Positions 15,764 through 25,452 are shown, counted from the stretch's first letter. The stretch: 64,000 nucleotides of DNA from Bacteroides sp. An322 (GCF_002161765.1 NZ_NFIN01000002.1:1-64000); one strand, 5' to 3'. Notes: a model not told the origin generated them from the sequence alone. Program-made: numbers and translations.

Positions 15764-15826
15764 TACGATTAGTAATCGTATCGCGTGACGATTACTAATC
15801 GTACAGCTGAACGATTACTAATCGTA
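15764..15826. repeat. Three palindromes with 23-bp period
   Basis: ACGATTAGTAATCGTA at 15765-15780 and ACGATTACTAATCGTA at 15788-15803 and 15811-15826, with 7-nt spacers. Each is a 7+1+7 palindrome plus one base. It lies between the regulator stop and the sigma-factor promoter (about 250 bp upstream of it). It could be an operator cluster, or the same class of array as the 22-bp ones elsewhere in the window. Confidence 0.85.
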
Positions 15827-16075
15827 CCGGCGTAGCAGTTATATTGCATTTGCAAATACTATTATATTTATTGGGTAGATGAACGGTATTTCTATGTCAT
15901 CTGTATGCGGTAGGAATCGTCTTTGTTTAGTAAAGATGCGGATAAAGCTGCCCTTAGCGTATCATCCAATTATTTGAGACTCGATGTAACGGCTTTGTAA
16001 TTCGTTGGTAATAGGAACGTTACGATTTATCTTGTCTAACCCTATCCGTTGAGATAGCTTGACCCTTAAAAAATT

Positions 16076-16105
16076 TTTGCTTTTCTTATCTCTGCCTTAC
16101 TTTTG
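16076..16105 (+). promoter_or_regulatory. Promoter of the ECF sigma / susCD operon
   Basis: TTTG at 16076-16079 and TACTTTTG at 16098-16105, 18-bp spacer, 32 bp before the sigma-factor start. No equally good box lies between the sigma gene and susC, so it may drive the whole operon to the terminator at 23845. Confidence 0.65.
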
Positions 16106-16137
16106 CGGTGTAATCATTAAACCAAAACACTAATGGC

Positions 16138-16653
16138 ATGGAAAACCGTACTGAAAAATCTGACAGGCTAATAGCAGAATATTATGAAGAGCACCGCTCC
16201 TCTATATTCTTCTATATCTACCGACGCATCAATGATGAAGGTGATGCGGAAGACCTGGTTCAAGACGCTTTTTTACGATTGTTAGAGTATCGAATGATGA
16301 TCCGCCGCGACACCTTAAAGTATTTCCTTTTTACGATAGTGCGGAATCTGTTGAACGACTACCTGCGTCGTTATTATAAAAGGCAGGAAATCGATAGGTA
16401 TTTATATGATATGCTCCCGGTATCGACCGTAGAGCCTGAGAGCCGGATTGTGGCGGACGACCTTCGCCGGATGGAAATCCGAAGGGTGTCCGCGCTTCCG
16501 GAACAGAGACGTAAGGTTTATGAGATGAACCGTTTTCAGGGTAAGTCATCAGAAGACATTGCAGAAGAATTGAACCTTTCCCGCCGTACGGTAGAGAACC
16601 ATTTGTTCATCAGCCGGAAGGAAGTGCGAGAGTTTATCCGTCAGTGTATCTGA
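16138..16653 (+). CDS. ECF RNA polymerase sigma-70 factor
   Basis: 171 aa, extracytoplasmic-function sigma factor of the Bacteroidales type. Region 2 is 'DEGDAEDLVQDAFLRLLEYR' (about 37-56) and region 4 is 'KSSEDIAEELNLSRRTVENHL' (about 138-158). Family members usually pair with a FecR-like anti-sigma gene directly downstream and a SusC carrying an STN signalling domain. Here neither is present: the next gene is a surface lipoprotein and the SusC lacks STN. It is the first gene of an apparent operon with the lipoprotein, susC and susD, so it may autoregulate the operon (inference). Confidence 0.92.
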   Translation: MENRTEKSDRLIAEYYEEHRSSIFFYIYRRINDEGDAEDLVQDAFLRLLEYRMMIRRDTLKYFLFTIVRNLLNDYLRRYYKRQEIDRYLYDMLPVSTVEPESRIVADDLRRMEIRRVSALPEQRRKVYEMNRFQGKSSEDIAEELNLSRRTVENHLFISRKEVREFIRQCI

Positions 16654-16703
16654 TAACTGGCAATTAGATAGATGTGACAACACTATACTTTAAATTTAAT
16701 TAT

Positions 16704-17978
16704 ATGAATATGTGTAATATGATGAGAAAAAGTTCATGGAAATCGGCTTTGGTGAAAGGATGTTTTGCCATGGTTGTTTTAGGAGCTTTGTCTATTGGGG
16801 CAACTTCCTGTTTAGATGAAGCAGACGAACGGGTCGAGATTGACAATTCAGCTCCAGCCCAAGTGACGAATGTACAGACTTCAGCCGGACCGGGCGAAGT
16901 GTATTTGACATGGAATATTCCTCAAAGTTCCAGTTTTATGTACACTAAGATTGAATATCTGGATGCAAAAGGTGAGATGCAGTATCAGATTATTTCGAAA
17001 GAGCGGGCGGATGCCAACGGACGGTGTAACGCTACTGTTAGTGGATTCGTTTCTACCGACCCTGTTAAGTTTTCGCTCTACGCATGTGCCGTAAAAGGGA
17101 ATAACGTAGGTGCGGTCGAACTGGAAGCCTCACCGGGCGCGCCTGCCTTTACCGCTGTAGCGGAAAGCGTGACGGTAGAACCCGATGAAGGCGGAATCTT
17201 AGTGAATTACAGCAACGAGTTCAGCGTTTCTGCATTTATCCAGATAGACTATCAGGCGGCGGGTGACGCTTCGAAGGCTGGAAGCAAAAGCTTCGAAGTG
17301 GCAGCTAATTCAACCGGAAGCCAATGGGTACAGCTTTCGTATGGCAATGAATTTATTGCGGGAGAAGCATGCACTATCAGCGTAAGAGGGAAAGACGTTG
17401 CGGGCAATATGTCTGAAGCGCGTGAAATGACGGTGACCCCTATTCCGGTAGTGAAGGTAGACAGGACGGCATGGGCATTTCCCGGTTACGATGATAATTC
17501 CGACTCGGAAACAATCGGCTATAGTTCGCAGGAAACGAAAGGTGAAGGCGGAGGCAAGTCGCCCGCAGGACGTGTAATCGCCATGATAGACGGTGATGTG
17601 AATACATTCTGGCACGCGACATGGAAGAGTCAGGGCACCAAATATCCGCATTGGTTCATTTTGGATATGGGTAAAAATGTAAAAGTCAGCAGCATCGAAT
17701 TACTCCGCCGTCAAGGCAAGGACGGGGCAAAATGCCAGACCGGACAACAGTTCTATCTTTGTTCAGAAGAAAACGCAACCAATCCGACTGCTCCTGATAC
17801 TTGGGCATGGGATGACCGTGGTGCTTATGCTTTCGATGCCAATAGCGAAACCCCGCAGGCTTACCGTATGACCGGAACTCCGAGTGTACGTTACATCAAG
17901 GTATATTTCGGTGAGCAATATAAAGGAACGGGCGATCAAGCCATGCTGGCTGAAATCAACGTATATACAGTAGAATAA
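16704..17978 (+). CDS. DUF4959/DUF5126/F5-8-type-C surface lipoprotein
   Basis: About 424 aa. The lipobox 'IGATSC' follows a hydrophobic signal. Next come two Ig/fibronectin-like domains ('QVTNVQTSAGPGEVYLTW', then 'PDEGGILVNYSN') and a C-terminal discoidin-like domain with 'GRVIAMIDGDVNTFWHATW' and 'PHWFILDMGKNVKVSSIELL'. This layout matches DUF4959-DUF5126-DUF5000/F5-8C proteins encoded beside SusC/SusD, thought to be surface glycan-binding proteins. Unusually it precedes susC instead of following susD. Start is uncertain: a GTG at 16674 and ATGs at 16704, 16710, 16719 and 16722 are in frame; MMRKSSWK at 16719 is also attractive. Confidence 0.8.
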   Translation: MNMCNMMRKSSWKSALVKGCFAMVVLGALSIGATSCLDEADERVEIDNSAPAQVTNVQTSAGPGEVYLTWNIPQSSSFMYTKIEYLDAKGEMQYQIISKERADANGRCNATVSGFVSTDPVKFSLYACAVKGNNVGAVELEASPGAPAFTAVAESVTVEPDEGGILVNYSNEFSVSAFIQIDYQAAGDASKAGSKSFEVAANSTGSQWVQLSYGNEFIAGEACTISVRGKDVAGNMSEAREMTVTPIPVVKVDRTAWAFPGYDDNSDSETIGYSSQETKGEGGGKSPAGRVIAMIDGDVNTFWHATWKSQGTKYPHWFILDMGKNVKVSSIELLRRQGKDGAKCQTGQQFYLCSEENATNPTAPDTWAWDDRGAYAFDANSETPQAYRMTGTPSVRYIKVYFGEQYKGTGDQAMLAEINVYTVE

Positions 17979-18006
17979 AAAAGTCTAATACCAAAACATA
18001 TACAAT

Positions 18007-21000
18007 ATGAAGAAAAAAGTAATACTTGCGGCAGTATTATGCCTGACGGTTTCCTTGCCTTCGGCTTATGCTGCAAAAGAAGCAGGTTCCGATGCTGTGC
18101 AGCGCGTCCAGCAAAACGGAAAAAGAATCACCGGTAAGGTGATTGATAATACCGGAGAACCGGTTATAGGTGCCAGTGTTACGGTGAAAGGCACTACAAA
18201 CGGTACCATTACGGATATGGACGGAAACTTTACGTTAGACAATGCTTCGGGCACTTTGGTGGTTTCGTTTATCGGGTATAGTCCAGTGGAAGTGAACATC
18301 GGAGGAAAGACTTCATTTACCGTTACGTTGCGTGAAGACGATGAGTTGCTCGATGAAGTGGTCGTAGTAGGTTATGGTGTGCAGAAAAAGGCGTCACTTA
18401 CCAGTGCCATCAGCCAAGTGCGTGGTGAAGAAGTGTTCGCCAACCGTGGTATCACCAATGCCACAACGGCCCTGCAAGGTGAAGTGCCGGGACTGACCAT
18501 TACCCGTTCTTCTTCCCGTCCGGGTAGTGAAGGAGCGGCGATGAAGATACGTGGCGATATTTCTATCAATGGAGACGGTTCGCCTTTGGTTCTTATCGAT
18601 GGAATGGCAGGCTCATTGGATGACCTGAACGCAATGAACCCGAACGACATCGAGAATATCTCTGTATTGAAGGATGCTTCGGCTGCTATTTACGGTGCCC
18701 GTTCGGCAAACGGTGTCGTATTGGTCACTACAAAACGCGGAAAGAAAGGCAAGGCGCAAATTACCTATAACGGTTCGGTGAGCCGTACGATTACGGGTAT
18801 CGAGACTCCGTACACCAACAACTTCGAATGGCTGGATATGTTCTTCGAGGCGCAGTACTGGGATACGGCTTGCAACCCTAACTACAAAGACCCGCGCGAG
18901 ATTTACCAGAACATCAACTGGTGGATTTTCAACAATGCCGACAACGGAGGTACGGCAATCGACGGACATCTGTCGCCGGGCGGTGTCCCGACATTCTACC
19001 GGGGTGCTAATCTGTTCAATGCCATGCGTGACGGTGAAGTGCTGACACTTGATAACGGAACATTTGTTGAACGCTGGGACCCTTACGTCTATTTGGAAGA
19101 CGAAATGTACGGACAAGCGACATCCAACAAACATGCCCTCACAATTTCCGGAGCTGATGACAAGTTCGGATATTATGCGTCGTTGAGTTACTCGAACGAA
19201 CAATCGCAGTTGAAGATAGCCGATGACGGACAAAAGAAATACGGCGCACGCTTGAATATGGATTATCAGGCTACCGATTTCTTGAAATTCGAGACGGGTA
19301 TGTCGTATGACAAGCAAGACATTTCTACCCCGTCGAGCGGTGTGGGTGAAGGTTATATGGACGCTTGGTTCTGGCCGGTCTATAACGTAAACGGCGACCC
19401 GTTGGATGTATTCTCTGGTAACCGGAATCCGATTGGCAAGATTCTTGAGGGTGGACGGATAAACAATACATTTAGTAATTTCCGTGGGAATGCACGGGCT
19501 ATCCTTGATTTGTCGAAATGGGTAACTGAAGGACTGAAGTTTTCGGTGAACGGAAACTATAAGATGGCAAGAAGAGAGAAGCAGGAAGTGAAAACCCCTG
19601 TCAGTTTCTACGATTGGTCGGGTACGCAGGTGATGGGTACGTTCCAGTCGCCGGGCTCGTTGAAAGAGGAAATCCAACGCTGGGAGAACTTCAACGTGGG
19701 GGCACAGATTGACTATAACCGCACGTTTGCCGATGTGCATACGGTTTCTGCCATGCTCGGTATGACCGCCGAACAAGAGACATGGAAAAAGGTGATAGCA
19801 GCCCGCAATCAAGGCGAAGTTTATCCGGGCTCCGGACTGAACGATTTGAATGTGTGGGTAAATGGAAATAATAATACAGCCGAAGGAGGACAGACCTCAT
19901 GGAGTTTCGTTTCTTATTTAGCCCGTTTGAACTATGTGTACGATGACAAATATTCGATAGAGTTCTTAGGACGCCGAGACGGTTCTTCCCGTCTTGCTGC
20001 ACAACAACGCTGGAAAAACTTCTACTCGGTATCGGGCTTCTGGAGAATTTCACGTGAAAATTTCCTGAAAGACCTGAACTGGTTGAGTGATTTGAAAGTG
20101 CGTTACAATTACGGTAAGACAGGTAGTGTAACCGGTATCGGTGAATACGAACGTTTCGCCTTGATTAAGACCGGCAACGCTTTTTTCGGAAGAGGCGATG
20201 CGACTCAGTACACTTCGATGTGGCTTGATGGCATCCGCTCGGATGACCGCACGTGGGAAACTATCTTCAGCCATAACATTGGTGTGGATTGGGCTTTCTT
20301 AAATAACCGGTTGAGAGGTTCTTTCGATTACTTCATCAAAACGAACGATAACATGTTCATCCCGGTTACTTTCCCCGCTGTATTGGGTGCCAGTGCCCCA
20401 CTGAGCAACAACGGTAAATTGCGCACGAAAGGTTGGGAAATCACGGCAGGATGGTCCGACCAAGTGAACGGTTGGAAGTATAGCATCAGCGGTTCGTTGT
20501 CTGACGCATCGACTGAATTGATGGAAATGGCAGGCAATACCAATATCCCGGTGGCTGGTTATAACAATAGCAACAACCGTTTGATAGGCAAGCCGCTGAA
20601 CTCTATCTATGTCTATCAGACCGACGGTCTGTTCCAGACACAGGAAGAAGTGGACGCTTACTACGAAATGTTCTATTGGAATGCAGATCATACAGGTCCG
20701 AAACCTAATAATATCCTGCCGGCTCCTTCGGAGACAGGAACCAATACCCTTCGTCCGGGTGCACGCCGTTACGTAGACCGTGACGGTGACGGAGCCATTA
20801 CACAATACGACTTGTATTACATCGGTGATGCCGCTCCCCGTCTGACTTTCGGATTGAAAGGTACATTGGAATGGAAAGGCTTCGACCTTTCGGTATTCTT
20901 CCAAGGCGTGGGCAAGCAGATGTTGCTGAGAACCGGTAACACGTATGCGCCGTTCGTTACCAACTACGTGCGCCAGAACCGCAATTTCTTGGGCAAGACT

Positions 21001-21321
21001 TGGTCACCCGACCATACGGATGCCGAATACCCGATTTTGTCGCGTGACCAGAACTTCAATAAATTCAACTACAACAATGTAGATGCCAGTGTGCAGAAGA
21101 ACCGCTACATCCGTCTGAAATCGCTGATTGTGGGATATACCTTGCCGCAGAAATGGACAACGAAAGCGGGTATTAATCGGTTGAGAGTGTATTTCTCGGG
21201 TGATGACTTGTGGGAATGGACCAGCGTAAACGACGGTTTCGACCCCGAACGCGGCGAAGCTTCGAACAACGGTTTCCCCTTCAGCCGTCTGCTGACATTC
21301 GGTGTAGACGTTACTTTCTAA
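18007..21321 (+). CDS. SusC/RagA-family TonB-dependent outer-membrane receptor
   Basis: 1104-aa outer-membrane transporter for oligosaccharides, working as a pair with the SusD that follows. Signal peptide about 1-22; a carboxypeptidase-D-like regulatory domain about 38-115 ('GKVIDNTGEPVIGASVTVKG'); the TonB-box-like junction 'LLDEVVVVGYGVQKK' near 113-127; the plug domain ('RGITNATTALQGEVPGLTI'); then the beta-barrel ending in 'LLTFGVDVTF' with a terminal aromatic residue. There is no N-terminal STN domain, so this receptor should not signal through an anti-sigma factor in the usual way. Confidence 0.96.
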   Translation: MKKKVILAAVLCLTVSLPSAYAAKEAGSDAVQRVQQNGKRITGKVIDNTGEPVIGASVTVKGTTNGTITDMDGNFTLDNASGTLVVSFIGYSPVEVNIGGKTSFTVTLREDDELLDEVVVVGYGVQKKASLTSAISQVRGEEVFANRGITNATTALQGEVPGLTITRSSSRPGSEGAAMKIRGDISINGDGSPLVLIDGMAGSLDDLNAMNPNDIENISVLKDASAAIYGARSANGVVLVTTKRGKKGKAQITYNGSVSRTITGIETPYTNNFEWLDMFFEAQYWDTACNPNYKDPREIYQNINWWIFNNADNGGTAIDGHLSPGGVPTFYRGANLFNAMRDGEVLTLDNGTFVERWDPYVYLEDEMYGQATSNKHALTISGADDKFGYYASLSYSNEQSQLKIADDGQKKYGARLNMDYQATDFLKFETGMSYDKQDISTPSSGVGEGYMDAWFWPVYNVNGDPLDVFSGNRNPIGKILEGGRINNTFSNFRGNARAILDLSKWVTEGLKFSVNGNYKMARREKQEVKTPVSFYDWSGTQVMGTFQSPGSLKEEIQRWENFNVGAQIDYNRTFADVHTVSAMLGMTAEQETWKKVIAARNQGEVYPGSGLNDLNVWVNGNNNTAEGGQTSWSFVSYLARLNYVYDDKYSIEFLGRRDGSSRLAAQQRWKNFYSVSGFWRISRENFLKDLNWLSDLKVRYNYGKTGSVTGIGEYERFALIKTGNAFFGRGDATQYTSMWLDGIRSDDRTWETIFSHNIGVDWAFLNNRLRGSFDYFIKTNDNMFIPVTFPAVLGASAPLSNNGKLRTKGWEITAGWSDQVNGWKYSISGSLSDASTELMEMAGNTNIPVAGYNNSNNRLIGKPLNSIYVYQTDGLFQTQEEVDAYYEMFYWNADHTGPKPNNILPAPSETGTNTLRPGARRYVDRDGDGAITQYDLYYIGDAAPRLTFGLKGTLEWKGFDLSVFFQGVGKQMLLRTGNTYAPFVTNYVRQNRNFLGKTWSPDHTDAEYPILSRDQNFNKFNYNNVDASVQKNRYIRLKSLIVGYTLPQKWTTKAGINRLRVYFSGDDLWEWTSVNDGFDPERGEASNNGFPFSRLLTFGVDVTF

Positions 21322-21352
21322 TTAACAACAACTATAAAAAGGAACAATATAT

Positions 21353-23380
21353 ATGAAAACAAGATTCAATAAGTTTTGTCTGGCTTCGGTTGTAGCGGCT
21401 TCGTTATCATTAGGAGCATGCAGCGACTTCCTCGACAAGGAACCTTTGGCGCAAGGCACGGAAGCCATTACGTTCAAGACTCCTGAACAATTCGAACAGG
21501 CTGCCAATGCGCTGTATAACACCGATGGATGGAAAGACCTGAACGGTACAGCCTATTCTAATATGGACAAGAACCTGGACATCTCCGGCTTAGGCGCAAA
21601 CGGCGGAGGGTCTGCTCCCGAATCAGACTGGCGGTGGGACAAGATATATGGACATATCCGTACTTCGAACGTTTTGCTGGAGAAGGCAGAAGAATACGGC
21701 GACAAGGATGCCATTGCCGCTTCCATAGGTACCGCTTATTTCTTCCGTGCATGGCAATATTTCACTCTGCTGAAGACTTTCGGCGGTGTGCCCATCATTG
21801 ACCATGCCCCCAATATGAGTGATGAAGCATTGTATGCCCCACGTAACAGCCGGTATGAAGTGGCTAATTTCATCATCAACGATTTGGAACAAGCCATTCC
21901 TTTGCTCCCGATAGAGCAAGACATTCCAGATGCTGAAAAAGGAAAAGTCAGCCAGCAAGCCGCTAAAGCCTTCTTGGCAAGAGTGCTTCTGTATGAAGCT
22001 ACTTGGGAAAAATACGTACCCTCTATTGATTATGATTTGGACGGTGACGGTACAGGTTCGGGGGCAGGTACGACTAAGCCTGACACTTACCAATCCGTGA
22101 GCGATATGCTGACCCGTGCTAAACAGCTTTCGAAAGAGGTTATTGAGGATGTGGAGATGAACGGCACTTACGCTTTGTGGAATGAATGCGACTCGTTGAG
22201 CTACTACTATTTGTTCAATATTGACGATAAGGGTGGTAACATTTGCAACTTCCGCGGTGCCGGCAAAAACACGAACAAAGAGTTCATTTTCTTCAAGAAG
22301 TACGACTATGACCTGAACCGTGGTGGTATCAACTTGACCCATACAGTCATTACGTGGCAAGCTACTAACATCAGTGCTTCGTTCGGTGAATCCTTCTTGT
22401 GCCGCAACGGACTTCCGATACGTATCAGCTATACGGGCAGTATGGCGGATGCGCAGAACAATCCGGAGTTCCTTGGTTATGGAGAGTTTGAAAGCGAATT
22501 CCGCAACCGCGACTATCGTTTTGTAGGCTGTGCCTTTTTGCCTGACCGTGTGACTTGGAGCGGTCGTCCGGAAGATAACCGTCAGTGTACAGAATTGGGC
22601 AAACCTTATCCTGATCCAGTATATCCGGCAAGTAACGATGTTAAAAACGAGAATGACCCTGCTTATAACAGCCCATTCTTGATTACCCGTCCTACCCTCC
22701 GCAACAGCAGTACGCATGCCACATACGGCAGCCGCAAGTATCTGCCGGAAGGAGCGAACCGCCCGCAGAACACCGAATCGGCAGATTATCCGCTGATCCG
22801 TTTGGCGGAAGTGTACTTGATTTACGCTGAAGCAACCTGCGAATTAGGCAATGGAAACATTTCGGACGCTGACTTGGATTTCTCTATCAACAAGACCCGT
22901 GCCCGTGCGGGTGTGGCTCCGCTTACCAATAACCTGATAGCGAATGTGTGGGACGCAGGTTATTTCGACCACGCTACCGGACGTACGATTTGCAAGAAAA
23001 TGAACATGCTGGATGAAATCCGCCGCGAACGCGCTTGCGAACTCTTCGGTGAAGGTTTCCGTCTGGATGACTTGAAGCGTTGGGGCATTGCACATATCAA
23101 CCTGACCGGTCAGAAATTAGGACGTCACGTATTGAATACCGCTTATACGAAATATACGGCAAACGACTTGAATTATTTCGGAGAGCCTTGCTATTATCCG
23201 GAAAGATATCCGTTACTGCACGGCGTTTATGAAGGAAGCGGACCGGATGATCCGGATTACGGACGTTCCATTGCCACCTTGGCTTCGGATTTGTTGTTCG
23301 AGAAACGTGAATACTTGGCACCTATCCCCTTGGCTCAAATGCGTCTGAATCCGCAATTGAAACAGAATCCGGGATGGTGA
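21353..23380 (+). CDS. SusD/RagB-family surface glycan-binding lipoprotein
   Basis: 675 aa, anchored by the lipobox 'LGACSDFLDKEPL' and lying on the outer face of the SusC barrel, where it captures the glycan. It has the TPR-like N-terminal half typical of SusD ('YFFRAWQYFTLLKTFGGVPIID') and the conserved C-terminal blocks 'YPLIRLAEVYLIYAEA' and 'DEIRRERACELFGEGFRLDDLKR'. It begins 31 bp after susC and belongs to the same operon. Confidence 0.96.
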   Translation: MKTRFNKFCLASVVAASLSLGACSDFLDKEPLAQGTEAITFKTPEQFEQAANALYNTDGWKDLNGTAYSNMDKNLDISGLGANGGGSAPESDWRWDKIYGHIRTSNVLLEKAEEYGDKDAIAASIGTAYFFRAWQYFTLLKTFGGVPIIDHAPNMSDEALYAPRNSRYEVANFIINDLEQAIPLLPIEQDIPDAEKGKVSQQAAKAFLARVLLYEATWEKYVPSIDYDLDGDGTGSGAGTTKPDTYQSVSDMLTRAKQLSKEVIEDVEMNGTYALWNECDSLSYYYLFNIDDKGGNICNFRGAGKNTNKEFIFFKKYDYDLNRGGINLTHTVITWQATNISASFGESFLCRNGLPIRISYTGSMADAQNNPEFLGYGEFESEFRNRDYRFVGCAFLPDRVTWSGRPEDNRQCTELGKPYPDPVYPASNDVKNENDPAYNSPFLITRPTLRNSSTHATYGSRKYLPEGANRPQNTESADYPLIRLAEVYLIYAEATCELGNGNISDADLDFSINKTRARAGVAPLTNNLIANVWDAGYFDHATGRTICKKMNMLDEIRRERACELFGEGFRLDDLKRWGIAHINLTGQKLGRHVLNTAYTKYTANDLNYFGEPCYYPERYPLLHGVYEGSGPDDPDYGRSIATLASDLLFEKREYLAPIPLAQMRLNPQLKQNPGW

Positions 23381-23425
23381 TTTGAGAATAGATAGAAAAA
23401 CAAAATAACAATCAATGAATTTGAA

Positions 23426-23815
23426 ATGATGAAAACATTGAACTATATCTTTGGTATCTTGGCAGGAGCATTGATGTTTGTTTCTTGCGAAGACGAAATA
23501 GGAAGCCCAAACGTTGATTCGCGCGACTTTATCGATGTACAGAACGCTAAGGCTGTAGTAAGTAACGACGGTACTTACTATATCTTGACCCAATACGAAG
23601 ACCCTGACACGATTGCGAAATATAACTTAACAATGAGTGTATTTATCGTTGACCGTGAAGAGGATGCCGTTAAAGTAGAAGCATTGAATGGTGCACAATA
23701 CGTTAATTTTAGCGGCATCGGCATGAAGACCGATTACCGTCCGGAAGGGACAGATAGGAATAAAGACCATTATAACATTATGTTGGTTAACATTAGTGCT
23801 CGTGACGGGCAATAA
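23426..23815 (+). CDS. Small PUL lipoprotein, unknown family
   Basis: 129 aa. The signal sequence ends in 'LMFVSCEDE', giving a lipidated N-terminal Cys. The remainder is a small beta-rich domain ('AKAVVSNDGTYYILTQYEDP', 'YNLTMSVFIVDREEDAVKV') that I do not recognise. Position directly after susD and before the operon terminator suggests a minor surface component of the uptake complex, a common place for glycan-binding or accessory lipoproteins. Function unproven. Confidence 0.7.
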   Translation: MMKTLNYIFGILAGALMFVSCEDEIGSPNVDSRDFIDVQNAKAVVSNDGTYYILTQYEDPDTIAKYNLTMSVFIVDREEDAVKVEALNGAQYVNFSGIGMKTDYRPEGTDRNKDHYNIMLVNISARDGQ

Positions 23816-23844
23816 CTTCTGTTTATTTTAAAGTTATACATTTT

Positions 23845-23886
23845 AGCCTGTGAACCGCATTGCAGACGGTTCACGGGCTTTTTTTA
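23845..23886 (+). terminator. Rho-independent terminator of the susCD operon
   Basis: 13-bp stem AGCCTGTGAACCG (23845-23857) with CGGTTCACGGGCT (23867-23879), one G-T pair, followed by a run of T to 23885. Confidence 0.9.
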
Positions 23887-23995
23887 TTCAATGTAGAAAA
23901 ATGGTTGTTTTTGTCATTTTGAATGAGTAAATTTACTTTTTTGTTCGTATTAATAAAGGAAAGTTGATTGGATTATAATAAAAATAAAGAGAAAT

Positions 23996-25429
23996 ATGAA
24001 ACAGAAAACAGTATGGCTGGTGTTTGTGTTGTTGTGTTTGAACATCACAATGAGTAGAGCTGACGAAGGAAAGCTCGAAGTATGGAAAGCTCCAGAAGGG
24101 GTCTTGTTGAACGATAATTTTACGGTGAAAGTACGCCGTTCAGGGGGAACGTGGAAGAATCTGCCTTCTTATTTGATTAAAGTGGACAAGGTGGAAGGAG
24201 TCCGGCACGTGCCTCTGCCTTCTTCCATGGCTACATTTGGTTTTGAAGGAAAAGTAGAAGTGAGCGTCACTTACAATAAGGGGGAAATCCGAAAAGCGTG
24301 TGTACGTCCTGCGTCAAGAGGGATAGAGACGGTGGTAGAAGGGAATACGTTGACTTTTACGTTGGATAAGCCGGGCAATTTTTCGGTAGAGGTAAACGGA
24401 GATATTTTTAATAACCTGCACTTGTTTGCCAATCCTATCGAAACTGATGTGCCGGATAAGAAAGATAAAGATGTGATTTGGTACGGTCCCGGCATACATC
24501 GTCCCGATTCGGGCGAAGTGTTCCGCATTCCTTCAGGTAAGACGGTATATGTAGCTGGAGGAGCCGTGATGATGGGGCAACTCCTGATGGATAGCGTTGA
24601 GAACGTACGGTTGTTGGGACGGGGCATAGTAGACCATACGGTGAAGATGGGCATACGGATAAGCAATTCAAAGAATATTTATGTGGAAGGATTGTTTGCT
24701 ACACAATGTGCGACCGGAGGGTCGGAACATGTTACCATCCGCAATGTGAAGTCCATCAGTTATTACGGTTGGGGAGACGGAATGAATATTTTTGCCAGCC
24801 GTCATGTATTGTTCGATAATGTATTTTGCCGGAATTCGGATGATTGTACTACGGTCTATGGAACCCGGTTGGGGTTCACGGGAGCCAGTTCAGATATTGC
24901 GATGCGTCATTCCGTTCTTTGGGCAGATGTGGCACATCCCATTTTTATCGGCATTCATGGCGATACGAAGAATCCCGAGGTGCTCGAAAATCTGACTTAT
25001 GAGGATATCGACATTCTTGACCATAAAGAGTGCCAGTTGAATTATCAAGGATGTATGGCTATCAATGCGGGCGACAATAACCTGATACGTAACGTGCGTT
25101 TTGAAAACATCCGCATAGAGAATTTCAGACAAGGCCAATTAGTGAACCTTCGGATATTCTATAATGAGAAGTATTGTACGGCTCCCGGACGTGGCATTGA
25201 AGATGTCCTGTTTAAAGACATTACGTACACAGGTGACCATGCAGAGATTTCCATTATAGAAGGTTACAACGAGGAACGGAAAATCAAGAACATCCGCTTT
25301 AAGAATTTGAAGATTAACGGGACGGTGATATCCGATGATATGCAGGGAAAGCCCAAGTGGTATCACACGGGTGATATGGCTCGGATTTATGTGGGGCCTC
25401 ACGTAGAAGGTGTGGTATTCGAAAGATAG
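23996..25429 (+). CDS. Right-handed beta-helix glycoside hydrolase, GH28-like
   Basis: 477 aa with a signal peptide (about 1-22). The N-terminal beta-sandwich ('PLHLF'-type segment reading 'NNLHLFANPIETDVP') and the strand 'VIWYGPGIHRPDSGEVFRI' lead into a beta-helix ('VENVRLLGRGIVDH', 'VTIRNVKSISYYGWGDGMN', 'VLFDNVFCRNSDDCTTVYG'). 'GDGMN' and 'NSDDC' sit where clan GH-N enzymes (GH28 polygalacturonases, GH49 dextranases) carry their catalytic Asp residues. The N-terminal module is reminiscent of GH49. So a pectin/uronan-backbone hydrolase is plausible, but the exact family is uncertain. It follows the susCD terminator and ends before a triple palindrome array. Confidence 0.65.
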   Translation: MKQKTVWLVFVLLCLNITMSRADEGKLEVWKAPEGVLLNDNFTVKVRRSGGTWKNLPSYLIKVDKVEGVRHVPLPSSMATFGFEGKVEVSVTYNKGEIRKACVRPASRGIETVVEGNTLTFTLDKPGNFSVEVNGDIFNNLHLFANPIETDVPDKKDKDVIWYGPGIHRPDSGEVFRIPSGKTVYVAGGAVMMGQLLMDSVENVRLLGRGIVDHTVKMGIRISNSKNIYVEGLFATQCATGGSEHVTIRNVKSISYYGWGDGMNIFASRHVLFDNVFCRNSDDCTTVYGTRLGFTGASSDIAMRHSVLWADVAHPIFIGIHGDTKNPEVLENLTYEDIDILDHKECQLNYQGCMAINAGDNNLIRNVRFENIRIENFRQGQLVNLRIFYNEKYCTAPGRGIEDVLFKDITYTGDHAEISIIEGYNEERKIKNIRFKNLKINGTVISDDMQGKPKWYHTGDMARIYVGPHVEGVVFER

Positions 25430-25452
25430 CCGTAGGCAAATACCCGTTTTTA

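Larger units (their letters stand above)
15733..16137. other. Intergenic region between regulator and sigma factor
   Basis: No gene seen. Holds the triple palindrome (15764-15826) and the sigma-factor promoter (16076-16105). The stretch 15840-16070 in between has no repeat or coding signal that I recognise. Confidence 0.5.
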
